Origin: Flavobacterium okayamense
GTDB lineage: Bacteria; Bacteroidota; Bacteroidia; Flavobacteriales; Flavobacteriaceae
DNA length: 64,000 nucleotides
NCBI RefSeq assembly: GCF_019702945.1
Contig: NZ_AP024749.1
Span: 930,001-994,000, forward strand
Direction: 5' to 3'
Under the pieces are notes generated by a model. That model was not told where the DNA came from. It saw only the letters and a list, made by a program, of their open reading frames with translations, and ran no database searches. Position numbers and translations under genes: made by a program. Each line of letters begins with the position of its first letter. Position 1 is the first letter of the stretch. Of this stretch, positions 28,765-36,902 are shown piece by piece.

Positions 28765-29928
28765 TTATTTAATGATAGAAACTTTTTGACCATCTTTAAC
28801 ACTTCTTGCTCCTTCTTTTACAATTTGGTCTCCATCTTTAATTCCTTCTAAAATTTCAACAAAATTTCCTTGAGATTTTCCTGTTTTAACGATTACTTTT
28901 TTAGCTGTTGCAAGATTGTCTTTAGAAATATTTTCTACAACATATAAGTATTGCTCTCCTTCAGCATTTTCTGAAATAATACTAAGAGGAACAGTTGTTA
29001 CCTTTGGATTTGTGTAATCTTTAATTTTAATTTTAGCCGTTAAATTAGGCTTAATTTGTCCGTTTTTATTTGGCACTTGAATTTGAATATTAAATGAACG
29101 GTTTCCTGGATTAATGTAGCTGCTTGCTTGTGTAATTTTGCTTTCAAGACTTTCACCAAGAATAGGAAACTCAACAATTACATCAGAGCCTTTTGTAATC
29201 GATTTTGTATATTTTTCAGGTACTTCTGCTTCTAAATACATATTTCCTAAGTTCACAATTCGAACTATTGGAGTTCCAGGAGCAACCGTTGATCCTTTTT
29301 CAGTAATTACATTGTCAATTGTTCCCGAAAATGGAGCTCTAACAATAGTTTTAGCTAATTGACTTTTCATTTGGGAAACTGCTTTAGTCTGTGCTTCATA
29401 GTTAGATTTAGCTTGCAAATATTGAATTTCAGAACCAATTTTTTGATTCCATAAATTTTGTTGACGCTCAAATGTAGTTTTTGCCAAATTAGCTTGAATT
29501 TCTAATTGCGCTAATTGTTGACTTAATCCACCATCATCAATTTTAGCTAATGTTTGACCTTTAGCAACTTTTTGTCCCTCGGTTACATATACTTGTTGTA
29601 ATGTTCCACCAAACTCTGCATTTAATACTATGTTTTCTTTTGTTTGAACATCTGCTTGAAGTTCTAAATAGTGATTAAATATTGTGTCTTTAGCAGTAAA
29701 CGTACTAATTAGAGCTAATTTATGATTGTCGTCTAATTTCCCTATCGCATTGTCAATTAATTCAATTTCTTTTGATAAAGCATCCGCTTGTGTAACTAAT
29801 TCTGCCCTTTTTTCACGAAGTTGTTTCAAATCGCCTTTTTCAATTACAGAAGTTGTTGAATTCTTTTTGTCTCCTCCACACGAAACAATAACGAATCCTA
29901 TAAGTAAACTGGTAAATATATTTTTCAT
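28765..29928 (-). CDS. RND efflux periplasmic adaptor (membrane fusion protein), lipoprotein
   Basis: An AcrA/HlyD-type adaptor, 387 residues, linking the pump to the outer-membrane channel. MKNIFTSLLIGFVIVSCGGDKK is a lipoprotein signal with Cys17. Residues about 28-70 and 125-180 are coiled-coil helices (LREKRAELVTQADALSKEIEL; TTFERQQNLWNQKIGSEIQ), flanking a lipoyl half-motif (VYVTEGQKVAKGQTLAKID; ITEKGSTVAPGTPIVRI). Beta-barrel and membrane-proximal domains follow. It lies 8 nt before the permease gene and 9 nt after the tolC-like gene. Confidence 0.93.
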   Translation of the reverse strand: MKNIFTSLLIGFVIVSCGGDKKNSTTSVIEKGDLKQLREKRAELVTQADALSKEIELIDNAIGKLDDNHKLALISTFTAKDTIFNHYLELQADVQTKENIVLNAEFGGTLQQVYVTEGQKVAKGQTLAKIDDGGLSQQLAQLEIQANLAKTTFERQQNLWNQKIGSEIQYLQAKSNYEAQTKAVSQMKSQLAKTIVRAPFSGTIDNVITEKGSTVAPGTPIVRIVNLGNMYLEAEVPEKYTKSITKGSDVIVEFPILGESLESKITQASSYINPGNRSFNIQIQVPNKNGQIKPNLTAKIKIKDYTNPKVTTVPLSIISENAEGEQYLYVVENISKDNLATAKKVIVKTGKSQGNFVEILEGIKDGDQIVKEGARSVKDGQKVSIIK

Positions 29929-29937
29929 TTGTATTGG

Positions 29938-31278
29938 TTATTTTTTGTTTATAATTTTATCTAAAGCTGTTTTTTTGTTAATCACATCAATCATAGATTG
30001 TAAATAAGTTTGTTGAGTAGCATACAACTGGCGTTGTGCTTCTGTATATTCAAAACTACTTGAAATACCTTCTTTAAATTTTACACCTTGCTTGCGTTCA
30101 ATTCTTTCTGCAAGTAATAGATTGTCTTTAGAAACTTGGTACTGTTCAATACTAAATTCATAATCGTTTCTTGCTGTTTGGTATTCAAGTAAAAGTTGTT
30201 GCTCAGTTTCTTTTAATTGTGTCTTAGATTGTTCATAAGCAATTTTAGCTTGTTGAGTTCTTGCACTTCTGCCTAAACTGCTAAAAACAGGGATGTTTAA
30301 CGCAACCCCTAAATTAGAGTAGTTGAACCATTTTTGATCATTTTCTAAAAAACTAAATTCATTACTAAAAGAGTTGTAACCAAAGTTTAAATTAGCTGCT
30401 AGATTTGGTAAAGCCTTACTTTTTTCTAATTTTAACAACAGTCTATTTGATTCTTGTGTGTTAAGACTTATTTTATAATCAATATTCTCTTGTACATTAA
30501 ATTCTGAACTTAGGGTAGCTAAGTCTATATTTTTATTAGCTAATTCATCTAAGTTATCTTTCAAAGTTAATTCGTATTCGATATCAATTCCTAATACCAA
30601 TTTTAGCATATTTAGAGCAATTTCTGAACGTCTTTTAGCATTAGAAAGCGAACTATTAATTTGACTTAATGTAATTTGAAGTTGTTCAACATTTTCCTCT
30701 TCAATAAGTCCGTTTTTGAATGTTTCCTGAGTTTCAAACAATGTTTGATCTAATATTTTTTTGTTACTTTCTAATACCTTAACGCTTTCGTTTGCTAATA
30801 AAACATTTCCATAGGCATTGGTTACTACTTCACGAATTTCAATATCTGTTTTTTCTTTAGCATTTTCAGAAATTTGTAAATAAACTTTTGCTGATTGTAA
30901 GCCAACTAAATAAGAACCATCAAAAATTAACTGACTTAAAGTGGCATTCGCCGTCATATTATGCTTAGTTCCAAATTCAACTTCTTGAAATTCTCCAGGA
31001 TTACCACCAAAAAATTCCGCAGGAACAACAGATTTTTGTAAAACAAAATTGTTTTGATAATTTACATTAGCATTTATTTGTGGCAAACCAATTGTAGTTG
31101 TTTCCCATTTTCTTTTTTTAGCGGCATCAACTCCGCGTGAAGCATTTATAGCTTGATAGTTGTTTTCTAGCGCATGTGTAATCGCTTCTTCTAAAGTGAA
31201 TGCATATTTACCTTCATTTTCTTGAGCATACAATAAACTTGAGAGTAAAAATGCAACTATTAATTTGATTGATTTCAT
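29938..31278 (-). CDS. TolC-family outer-membrane efflux protein
   Basis: A 446-residue outer-membrane factor with signal peptide MKSIKLIVAFLLSSLLYAQ. It has the two-fold repeat of TolC: FTLEEAITHALENNYQAINASRGVDAAKKRK at the N-terminus and the second copy around SLGRSARTQQAKIAYEQSKTQLKETEQQL, with NVNYQNNF-like strands for the barrel. C-terminal KTALDKIINKK. It completes the tripartite system with the two downstream genes. It is 72 nt downstream of tetR with no clear promoter in the gap, so expression is likely driven from the tetR promoter. Confidence 0.93.
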   Translation of the reverse strand: MKSIKLIVAFLLSSLLYAQENEGKYAFTLEEAITHALENNYQAINASRGVDAAKKRKWETTTIGLPQINANVNYQNNFVLQKSVVPAEFFGGNPGEFQEVEFGTKHNMTANATLSQLIFDGSYLVGLQSAKVYLQISENAKEKTDIEIREVVTNAYGNVLLANESVKVLESNKKILDQTLFETQETFKNGLIEEENVEQLQITLSQINSSLSNAKRRSEIALNMLKLVLGIDIEYELTLKDNLDELANKNIDLATLSSEFNVQENIDYKISLNTQESNRLLLKLEKSKALPNLAANLNFGYNSFSNEFSFLENDQKWFNYSNLGVALNIPVFSSLGRSARTQQAKIAYEQSKTQLKETEQQLLLEYQTARNDYEFSIEQYQVSKDNLLLAERIERKQGVKFKEGISSSFEYTEAQRQLYATQQTYLQSMIDVINKKTALDKIINKK

Positions 31279-31350
31279 CTGTAATTATTTGTTTGTTTTA
31301 AAGGTCAGATGTTATGCCTATTATTATCTAATTGGCATTTCATTTATTGA

Positions 31351-31950
31351 TTAGTTATTGTTTATTAAATTTTCTACTATTTTTATTCCTTTAGAGGTGC
31401 AAATTCCTCTTAAATGATACTCTAAATAATGTTCTTGTGTTTCAATTGTGTTGAATTGATTTCTTGGAAAAAGTTCTTCGTCTTTTAAACTATTCATCCC
31501 AGCAAAGTAAAATCTGCCAACAATCTCAGGGTTTATTTCTTTTCGAAATAATCCATCTTCAATTCCTCTTTTTAGGTTTTCTAAAACACATTCACTCATT
31601 TTGCCAAATTGCTTCTTTTTTAGCGTTAAGTAAATTTTTGGGTAGTACTTATTCAACTGATAAAAAGGGGAAGCGGCTTCGTTTTTTAAATGTTCTAAAA
31701 CAAAATTTTTAATCGTAAAAAGCTCTTCAATTGGATTTTTACCAACTGCACAAATTTGATCGATTCCACATGAAATAGTATCAAAAAGATGTAAGGTTAC
31801 ACTTTTAACCAATTCTGGTTTTGTAGCATAATGTTGATAGATAGTTTTCTTCGAAATTCCTAATTCAGCCGCAATGTCATCCATAGTTACACTTTTAAAA
31901 CCAAGTGTAAGGAACATTTCGGTAGCCTTCTCTAAAATTTGCTCTTTCAT
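31351..31950 (-). CDS. TetR-family transcriptional repressor of the efflux operon
   Basis: A one-component TetR-type regulator of about 199 residues. The N-terminal HTH is textbook: EKATEMFLTLGFKSVTMDDIAAELGISKKTIYQHYATKPELV. The C-terminal part is helical and would bind an effector, perhaps a pump substrate. I start at the ATG at 31950 (MKEQILEKATEMF); a longer reading from 32010 would translate through a perfect -7 element (31969-31976) and the operator palindrome (31981-32008), so it is unlikely. First gene of tetR-tolC-MFP-RND, so the repressor controls itself and the pump together. Confidence 0.92.
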   Translation of the reverse strand: MKEQILEKATEMFLTLGFKSVTMDDIAAELGISKKTIYQHYATKPELVKSVTLHLFDTISCGIDQICAVGKNPIEELFTIKNFVLEHLKNEAASPFYQLNKYYPKIYLTLKKKQFGKMSECVLENLKRGIEDGLFRKEINPEIVGRFYFAGMNSLKDEELFPRNQFNTIETQEHYLEYHLRGICTSKGIKIVENLINNN

Positions 31951-31968
31951 ATAATCTGAATTTGACCA

Positions 31969-31998
31969 CAAAAATATAACGGAAACTTTTAATACAAA
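31969..31998 (-). promoter_or_regulatory. Promoter of the tetR-efflux operon
   Basis: On the minus strand, TTTG (31998-31995), an 18-nt spacer and TATTTTTG (31976-31969) match both Bacteroidota boxes; 18 nt separate the -7 box from the tetR ATG. Confidence 0.7.
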
Positions 31999-32008
31999 AA
32001 AAGTTTCC
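31981..32008. promoter_or_regulatory. TetR operator palindrome
   Basis: A perfect 10-bp inverted repeat GGAAACTTTT-N8-AAAAGTTTCC covering the -33 box and the spacer of the tetR promoter, exactly where a repressor would block RNA polymerase. Confidence 0.8.
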
Positions 32009-32050
32009 AAAGTTTTTACAATTTTTTAACATTAGAGAGATTTTCATAGT

Positions 32051-32077
32051 AAAAAGCTATCATTTGATAGTTTTTTT
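32051..32077. other. Symmetrical hairpin in the tetR / prenyl-synthase divergent spacer
   Basis: CTATCA-TT-TGATAG flanked by an A run and a T run, so it resembles a short intrinsic terminator on both strands. No gene ends here. It may insulate the two divergent units or act in the leader of the prenyl-synthase mRNA (inference). Confidence 0.4.
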
Positions 32078-32108
32078 AGCGTAATTTGTCTTTTTAAAAT
32101 TTCAAAAA

Positions 32109-33083
32109 ATGCATTCCTTATCAGAATATCAAGAAATAGTAGCCCAACATTTTAGTAAGATTGAAATCAATAAAGAACCTAAAGGTTTATACCAGCCAAT
32201 AGAATATATATTGAGTTTAGGAGGTAAAAGGATGCGACCTGTTTTAACTTTAATGGCTGCTGAAATTTTTAATTCTGATTATTCAAAAGCTTTAAACGCG
32301 GCAACAGCTGTTGAGGTTTTTCATAATTTTTCTTTGATTCATGATGATATAATGGACGAGGCACCTTTGAGAAGAGGTAAAGAAACCGTTCATGAAAAAT
32401 GGGATTTAAACACCGGAATTCTATCTGGGGACGCTATGTTAATTTTAGCGTATCAATATTTTGAGAATTACGAGCCACAAATTTTTCAAAAATTAGCAAA
32501 ATTATTTAGTAAAACTGCTCTTGAAGTTTGCGAAGGCCAACAGTATGATGTCGATTTTGAGACACGTGACGATGTTACGATTCCTGAATATTTGAAAATG
32601 ATTGAATATAAAACGGCAGTTTTAGTTGGAGCTGCAATGAAAATGGGAGCATTTGTTGCTGAAACTTCAGAAAACAATGCGGATTTAATTTATGATTTCG
32701 GATTAAATTTAGGAGTGGCTTTTCAATTACAAGATGATTATTTAGATGCTTTTGGAGACCCAAAAACATTTGGAAAACAGGTTGGTGGCGACATTATTGA
32801 AAATAAAAAAACATATTTATATTTAAAAGCTCTTGAATTTGGAAACAATGAACAAAAAGAACAATTGTTGCATTTGTTTTCAATTCAACCTACAGATAAT
32901 ACTGATAAAATAGAATCGGTAAAACAAATTTTTGTTGAAACAAAATCTGCACAAGAAACTCAAAATGCAATTAAGGAATTTACTCAAAAGGCATTCGAAA
33001 CATTAAATAAACTTGATGTAGAAGATTCTAAAAAAGAAGTATTAAGAATTTTTGGAGAAAAATTAATGAATCGTAATGTATAA
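32109..33083 (+). CDS. trans-Isoprenyl diphosphate synthase, probably short-chain
   Basis: A 324-residue prenyltransferase that elongates allylic diphosphates with IPP. Both aspartate-rich motifs are intact: first DDIMD at 79-83 followed by EAPLRRG, second DDYLD at 209-213. GGKRMRP (38-44) binds diphosphate. The first motif is DDxxD without the two-residue insert of bacterial IspA. The fifth residue before it is Phe74, a bulky residue that in known enzymes limits the product to about C15-C20, while long-chain quinone-tail synthases have a small residue there. Database names such as polyprenyl synthetase would be generic; GGPP or FPP is my inference. The next gene overlaps its end by 8 nt. Confidence 0.93.
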   Translation: MHSLSEYQEIVAQHFSKIEINKEPKGLYQPIEYILSLGGKRMRPVLTLMAAEIFNSDYSKALNAATAVEVFHNFSLIHDDIMDEAPLRRGKETVHEKWDLNTGILSGDAMLILAYQYFENYEPQIFQKLAKLFSKTALEVCEGQQYDVDFETRDDVTIPEYLKMIEYKTAVLVGAAMKMGAFVAETSENNADLIYDFGLNLGVAFQLQDDYLDAFGDPKTFGKQVGGDIIENKKTYLYLKALEFGNNEQKEQLLHLFSIQPTDNTDKIESVKQIFVETKSAQETQNAIKEFTQKAFETLNKLDVEDSKKEVLRIFGEKLMNRNV

Positions 33084-33426
33084 TCCACCTGCTAATATTG
33101 ATGTTTTAATTTCGCAAGCGGAAGAAGAAAATTTATATTTTAAATTAATTGAACAAACGAATAAAGATTTTGGATTAGCAAATGAAATTTTAGATGTTCC
33201 CACGAGTATTTTTCCTTTTGATTTTAAAAATCGCGTTCAAGAAAAAATCTATTTTTTAATTCAACACAAGTTTGCTGAATATTTGAATTTATTATACATA
33301 ATAGATGTTCCCGAAAATGAAGTAAAAAGCTTAAAAGGAGATGATTTAGTAGAATTATCTGAGCAAGTTACTTTTTTAATTTTAAAAAGAGAATGGCAAA
33401 AGGTATGGTTTAGAAATAAATTCTAA
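33076..33426 (+). CDS. Small cytoplasmic protein of unknown function, coupled to the prenyl synthase gene
   Basis: A 116-residue protein with no signal peptide or membrane helix; I do not recognise a family. It appears mostly helical with aromatic and acidic residues (EEENLYFKLIEQTNKDFG, EKIYFLIQHKFAEYLNLLYIID). The start codon lies inside the last codons of the prenyl synthase gene (8-nt overlap, different frame), implying translational coupling. Its 3' end overlaps the convergent gene at 33410 by 17 nt. Confidence 0.7.
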   Translation: MYNPPANIDVLISQAEEENLYFKLIEQTNKDFGLANEILDVPTSIFPFDFKNRVQEKIYFLIQHKFAEYLNLLYIIDVPENEVKSLKGDDLVELSEQVTFLILKREWQKVWFRNKF

Positions 33427-33955
33427 CAAAGGGCATTAGTGCATCAACGTAAACGCCTCTGTTGTCTTTGTGTAAAACATTGTATCTTAGGCCTAAGGTA
33501 ATATTATTTGTTCTATATCCAGCACCTAAGAATAGTGCAGTATTCCAAAAATTATCAGTTATAGTTCCGTTTGTAGTTTCAAAATCTGTATTCACACGAA
33601 GTTGTTCTAATTCAGCTGATAATTGAATTTCTCTGATTGGATTAAATAAACCAATAATACTCCCTCCATAAATATTTGATTGATAATATTCTTTATCTTC
33701 AACAAAAGAGTATTGTAAGCCTAATCCAGCAGATACATATTCATTAAAATTGTAAATTCCACTAGGTGCAACCATAATATTTGTGTAACCACTTCCAAAT
33801 CCTAAACCAACTCCACCACCAAATTGAACATTATTCCAAAAATTAGATTTTGTGTTATGTTCATTTAGATTTTGAGAAAAAACTGAATTATTTGTGCTAA
33901 TAAAAAATACAAAAACTAGGAAGAATGTTAAATTGATTGCGAAATTCTTTTGCAT
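33410..33955 (-). CDS. Outer-membrane beta-barrel-like protein
   Basis: A 181-residue exported protein: the signal MQKNFAINLTFFLVFVFFISTNNSVFSQ is followed by alternating amphipathic strands (NVQFGGGVGLGFGSGYTNIMV, VSAGLGLQYSFVEDKEYY, TALFLGAGYRTNNITLGLRYNVL) and the ending DALMPFVRIYF with a C-terminal phenylalanine, typical of small outer-membrane barrels. No specific family is recognised; similar proteins recur in flavobacteria. It is convergent with the preceding gene, sharing 17 nt of coding sequence at the 3' ends. Confidence 0.72.
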   Translation of the reverse strand: MQKNFAINLTFFLVFVFFISTNNSVFSQNLNEHNTKSNFWNNVQFGGGVGLGFGSGYTNIMVAPSGIYNFNEYVSAGLGLQYSFVEDKEYYQSNIYGGSIIGLFNPIREIQLSAELEQLRVNTDFETTNGTITDNFWNTALFLGAGYRTNNITLGLRYNVLHKDNRGVYVDALMPFVRIYF

Positions 33956-34022
33956 GAAACCCTTTATGAAAAATTAATAGCATAAAAATACAAATTTCTT
34001 TAGAAGATTATTACAAATGTTT

Positions 34023-34030
34023 TACTTTTG
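34023..34030 (+). promoter_or_regulatory. -7 element for sucAB
   Basis: TACTTTTG followed by CAT matches TAnnTTTG, 41 nt before the sucA ATG. A degenerate -33 (TTTAG, 33999-34003) lies 19 nt upstream. Confidence 0.5.
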
Positions 34031-34071
34031 CATAATATTTTTTTAACCAAATTTGTCATTTAGACACAACT

Positions 34072-36843
34072 ATGGATAGGTTTTCCTTTTTAAACGCTGC
34101 ACATACGGCTTTTTTTGCCGATTTATACGAACAATATCTACAAAATCCAGACAGTGTTGAACCAAGCTGGAGAAGTTTTTTTCAAGGATTTGACTTTGCA
34201 CAAACACATTACAATGGCGATGAAGTTGGCCAAATGATTGTTGATGGTAATGTATCTCATTCAGGAGCAACAGAAAAGCTTCAAAAAGAGTTTAATGTTC
34301 TTAAATTAATTGAAGGTTATAGAACTAGAGGACACTTGTTTACAAAAACAAATCCAGTTCGTGATAGAAGAACATATACTCCAACATTAGCCTTAGAAAA
34401 TTTTGGTTTATCACAATCTGATTTAGATACGGTTTTTGATGCTGCTAAAATGGTAAATATGAAGCCAAGTACATTGGCAGAAATTATTAAACATTTAGAA
34501 AGTGTTTATTGTCAATCAATTGGTGTTGAGTTCATGTATATTCGCGATCCTAAAGTTCAAGACTGGATTAAGAATAGATTAGATATCAATGATAATCAGC
34601 CAAAATTTAATGCTGATGAAAAGAAACACATTTTAAGAAAATTAAATGAAGCCGTTTCTTTTGAAACATTCTTGCATACAAAATATGTTGGACAAAAACG
34701 ATTTTCTTTAGAAGGGTGTGAGTCTGCAATTCCTGCTTTAGATGCTTTAATTGAAAAAGCTGCAGAAAAAGGTGTAGAACAATTTGTAATGGGAATGGCT
34801 CACCGTGGACGTTTAAATGTTTTAGCAAATATTTTTGGTAAAAACACTCAAAATATATTCTCAGAGTTCGATGGAAAAGATTATGACGAAGACATGAATT
34901 TTGATGGGGATGTTAAGTATCACTTAGGATTAACATCTGATAGATTAACTGATTCAGGCAGAAAAATTAATTTAAATTTAGCGCCTAATCCATCACACTT
35001 AGAAACTGTAGGTGCAGTAATTGAAGGTATTGCTAGAGCAAAACAGGATAGAAATCATCCTGATGATTTTTCAAAAGTTTTACCAATTGCCGTTCATGGA
35101 GATGCTGCAGTGGCTGGTCAAGGAATTGTATATGAAATCATACAAATGGCTAAGCTTGATGCTTATAAAACGGGAGGAACAATTCACTTGGTAATTAACA
35201 ATCAAGTTGGTTTTACAACTAATTATTTAGATGCTCGTTCATCTACATATTGTACAGATATTGCTAAAGTAACTTTATCACCAGTTTTACACGTTAATGC
35301 TGATGATGCAGAAGCAGTAGTACATGCCATGTTATTTGCTTTGGATTACAGAATGGAATTTGGTGGTGATGTATTTATTGATTTATTAGGATACAGAAAG
35401 TACGGTCACAACGAAGGTGATGAACCTCGTTTTACGCAACCAAAACTATATAAAGCAATTTCAAAACATAAAAACCCTAGAGATATTTATGTAGCTAAGT
35501 TAGTTGCTGAGAATATTATCGATGCAGGTTATGTAAAAGGTTTAGAAGATGCTTACAAAGCTAAGCTTGATGAAAACTTAGAAAAATCTCGAGAGAAAGA
35601 TTTAACTGTAATTACACCATTTATGCAAAATGAATGGGAAGGCTTTGAACAAGTTTCTGATGATGTAATGTTACAAAGATTTGACACGACTTTTGATCAG
35701 AAAAAATTAGATAATATAGCTTCAGTAATAACTGAACTACCTTCGGATAAAAAATTCATCAATAAAATTTCACGTCTTATTGCTGACAGAAAAGATATGT
35801 ATTTCGAAAGAAATCAATTAGACTGGGCAATGGGTGAATTATTAGCATACGGTTCATTATTAACAGAAGGTTACGATGTACGTATGTCAGGTCAAGATGT
35901 TGAACGTGGAACGTTTTCACACCGTCATGCAGTAGTTAAGGTTGAAGATTCTGAAGAAGAAGTAATTCGTTTAAACGACATAAAAGATAAAAAAGGAAAC
36001 TTTTATATTTATAATTCTCACTTATCAGAATATGGTGTAGTAGGTTTTGAATATGGTTATGCTTTAGCATCGCCTAAAACATTAACTATTTGGGAAGCAC
36101 AATTTGGAGATTTTTCAAACGGAGCTCAAATCATGATTGATCAATACATTTCTGCGGGTGAAGACAAATGGAATAACCAAAATGGTTTAGTAATGTTGTT
36201 GCCTCATGGTTATGAAAACCAAGGAGCAGAGCATTCTTCAGCGCGTATGGAACGTTATTTACAATTATGTGCAAAACACAATATGTATGTGGCTGATTGT
36301 ACTACTCCAGCAAATTTCTTCCACTTGATGAGAAGACAAATGAAAACGAAGTTTAGAAAACCATTAATTGTGTTTTCTCCTAAGAGTTTGTTACGTCATC
36401 CATTAGCGGTTTCAACAAAAGAAGAATTTGCAAATGGCCATTTCCAAGAAGTAATTGACGATCCAAATGTAAAAGACAAAAAGAAAATCAAAACATTAGT
36501 TTTCTGTACAGGAAAATTCTATTACGATATTATTGCGAAGCGAGAAGAACTAGGAAGAAACGATGTGGCTGTTGTGCGTTTAGAACAATTGTTTCCATTG
36601 GCTACCGAACAAATTCAGACAATTATTGAGAGTTACCCTAATGCAAATGATTATGTGTGGGCTCAAGAAGAACCAAAGAATATGGGAGCATATAGCTTTA
36701 TGTTAATGAATTTCGATTTAGTGAAATTACGTTTAGCTTCACCTAAAGCATATAGTGCACCAGCAGCAGGAAGTTATGAGCGTTCTAAAAAACGTCATGC
36801 AAATGCTATCGCAATGGTTTTTGATAAAGATTTATTTAATTAA
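34072..36843 (+). CDS. sucA: 2-oxoglutarate dehydrogenase E1 component
   Basis: The thiamine-diphosphate-dependent E1 of the TCA-cycle 2-oxoglutarate dehydrogenase complex. Length 923 is typical. Signatures: the N-terminal FLNAAHTAFFADLYEQYLQNPDSVEPSW helix that docks E2, EGYRTRGHLFTKTNP, VMGMAHRGRLNVLANI, the thiamine-site region HGDAAVAGQGIVYE and NNQVGFTTN, RKYGHNEGDEPRFTQP, and in the C-terminal half RGTFSHRHAVV, FEYGYALASP and LPHGYENQGAEHSSAR. sucB follows 59 nt later. E3 (lpd) is not in the window. Confidence 0.98.
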   Translation: MDRFSFLNAAHTAFFADLYEQYLQNPDSVEPSWRSFFQGFDFAQTHYNGDEVGQMIVDGNVSHSGATEKLQKEFNVLKLIEGYRTRGHLFTKTNPVRDRRTYTPTLALENFGLSQSDLDTVFDAAKMVNMKPSTLAEIIKHLESVYCQSIGVEFMYIRDPKVQDWIKNRLDINDNQPKFNADEKKHILRKLNEAVSFETFLHTKYVGQKRFSLEGCESAIPALDALIEKAAEKGVEQFVMGMAHRGRLNVLANIFGKNTQNIFSEFDGKDYDEDMNFDGDVKYHLGLTSDRLTDSGRKINLNLAPNPSHLETVGAVIEGIARAKQDRNHPDDFSKVLPIAVHGDAAVAGQGIVYEIIQMAKLDAYKTGGTIHLVINNQVGFTTNYLDARSSTYCTDIAKVTLSPVLHVNADDAEAVVHAMLFALDYRMEFGGDVFIDLLGYRKYGHNEGDEPRFTQPKLYKAISKHKNPRDIYVAKLVAENIIDAGYVKGLEDAYKAKLDENLEKSREKDLTVITPFMQNEWEGFEQVSDDVMLQRFDTTFDQKKLDNIASVITELPSDKKFINKISRLIADRKDMYFERNQLDWAMGELLAYGSLLTEGYDVRMSGQDVERGTFSHRHAVVKVEDSEEEVIRLNDIKDKKGNFYIYNSHLSEYGVVGFEYGYALASPKTLTIWEAQFGDFSNGAQIMIDQYISAGEDKWNNQNGLVMLLPHGYENQGAEHSSARMERYLQLCAKHNMYVADCTTPANFFHLMRRQMKTKFRKPLIVFSPKSLLRHPLAVSTKEEFANGHFQEVIDDPNVKDKKKIKTLVFCTGKFYYDIIAKREELGRNDVAVVRLEQLFPLATEQIQTIIESYPNANDYVWAQEEPKNMGAYSFMLMNFDLVKLRLASPKAYSAPAAGSYERSKKRHANAIAMVFDKDLFN

Positions 36844-36902
36844 TTTAGTATAAAAAATACGTTTTCTCATAATAGAGACAAAAATTTAAACAACTCAGAG
36901 TT

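Noticed and set aside
31951-32010. Longer tetR N-terminus
   Set aside because: It overlaps the promoter and operator palindrome; the HTH begins right after the ATG at 31950.
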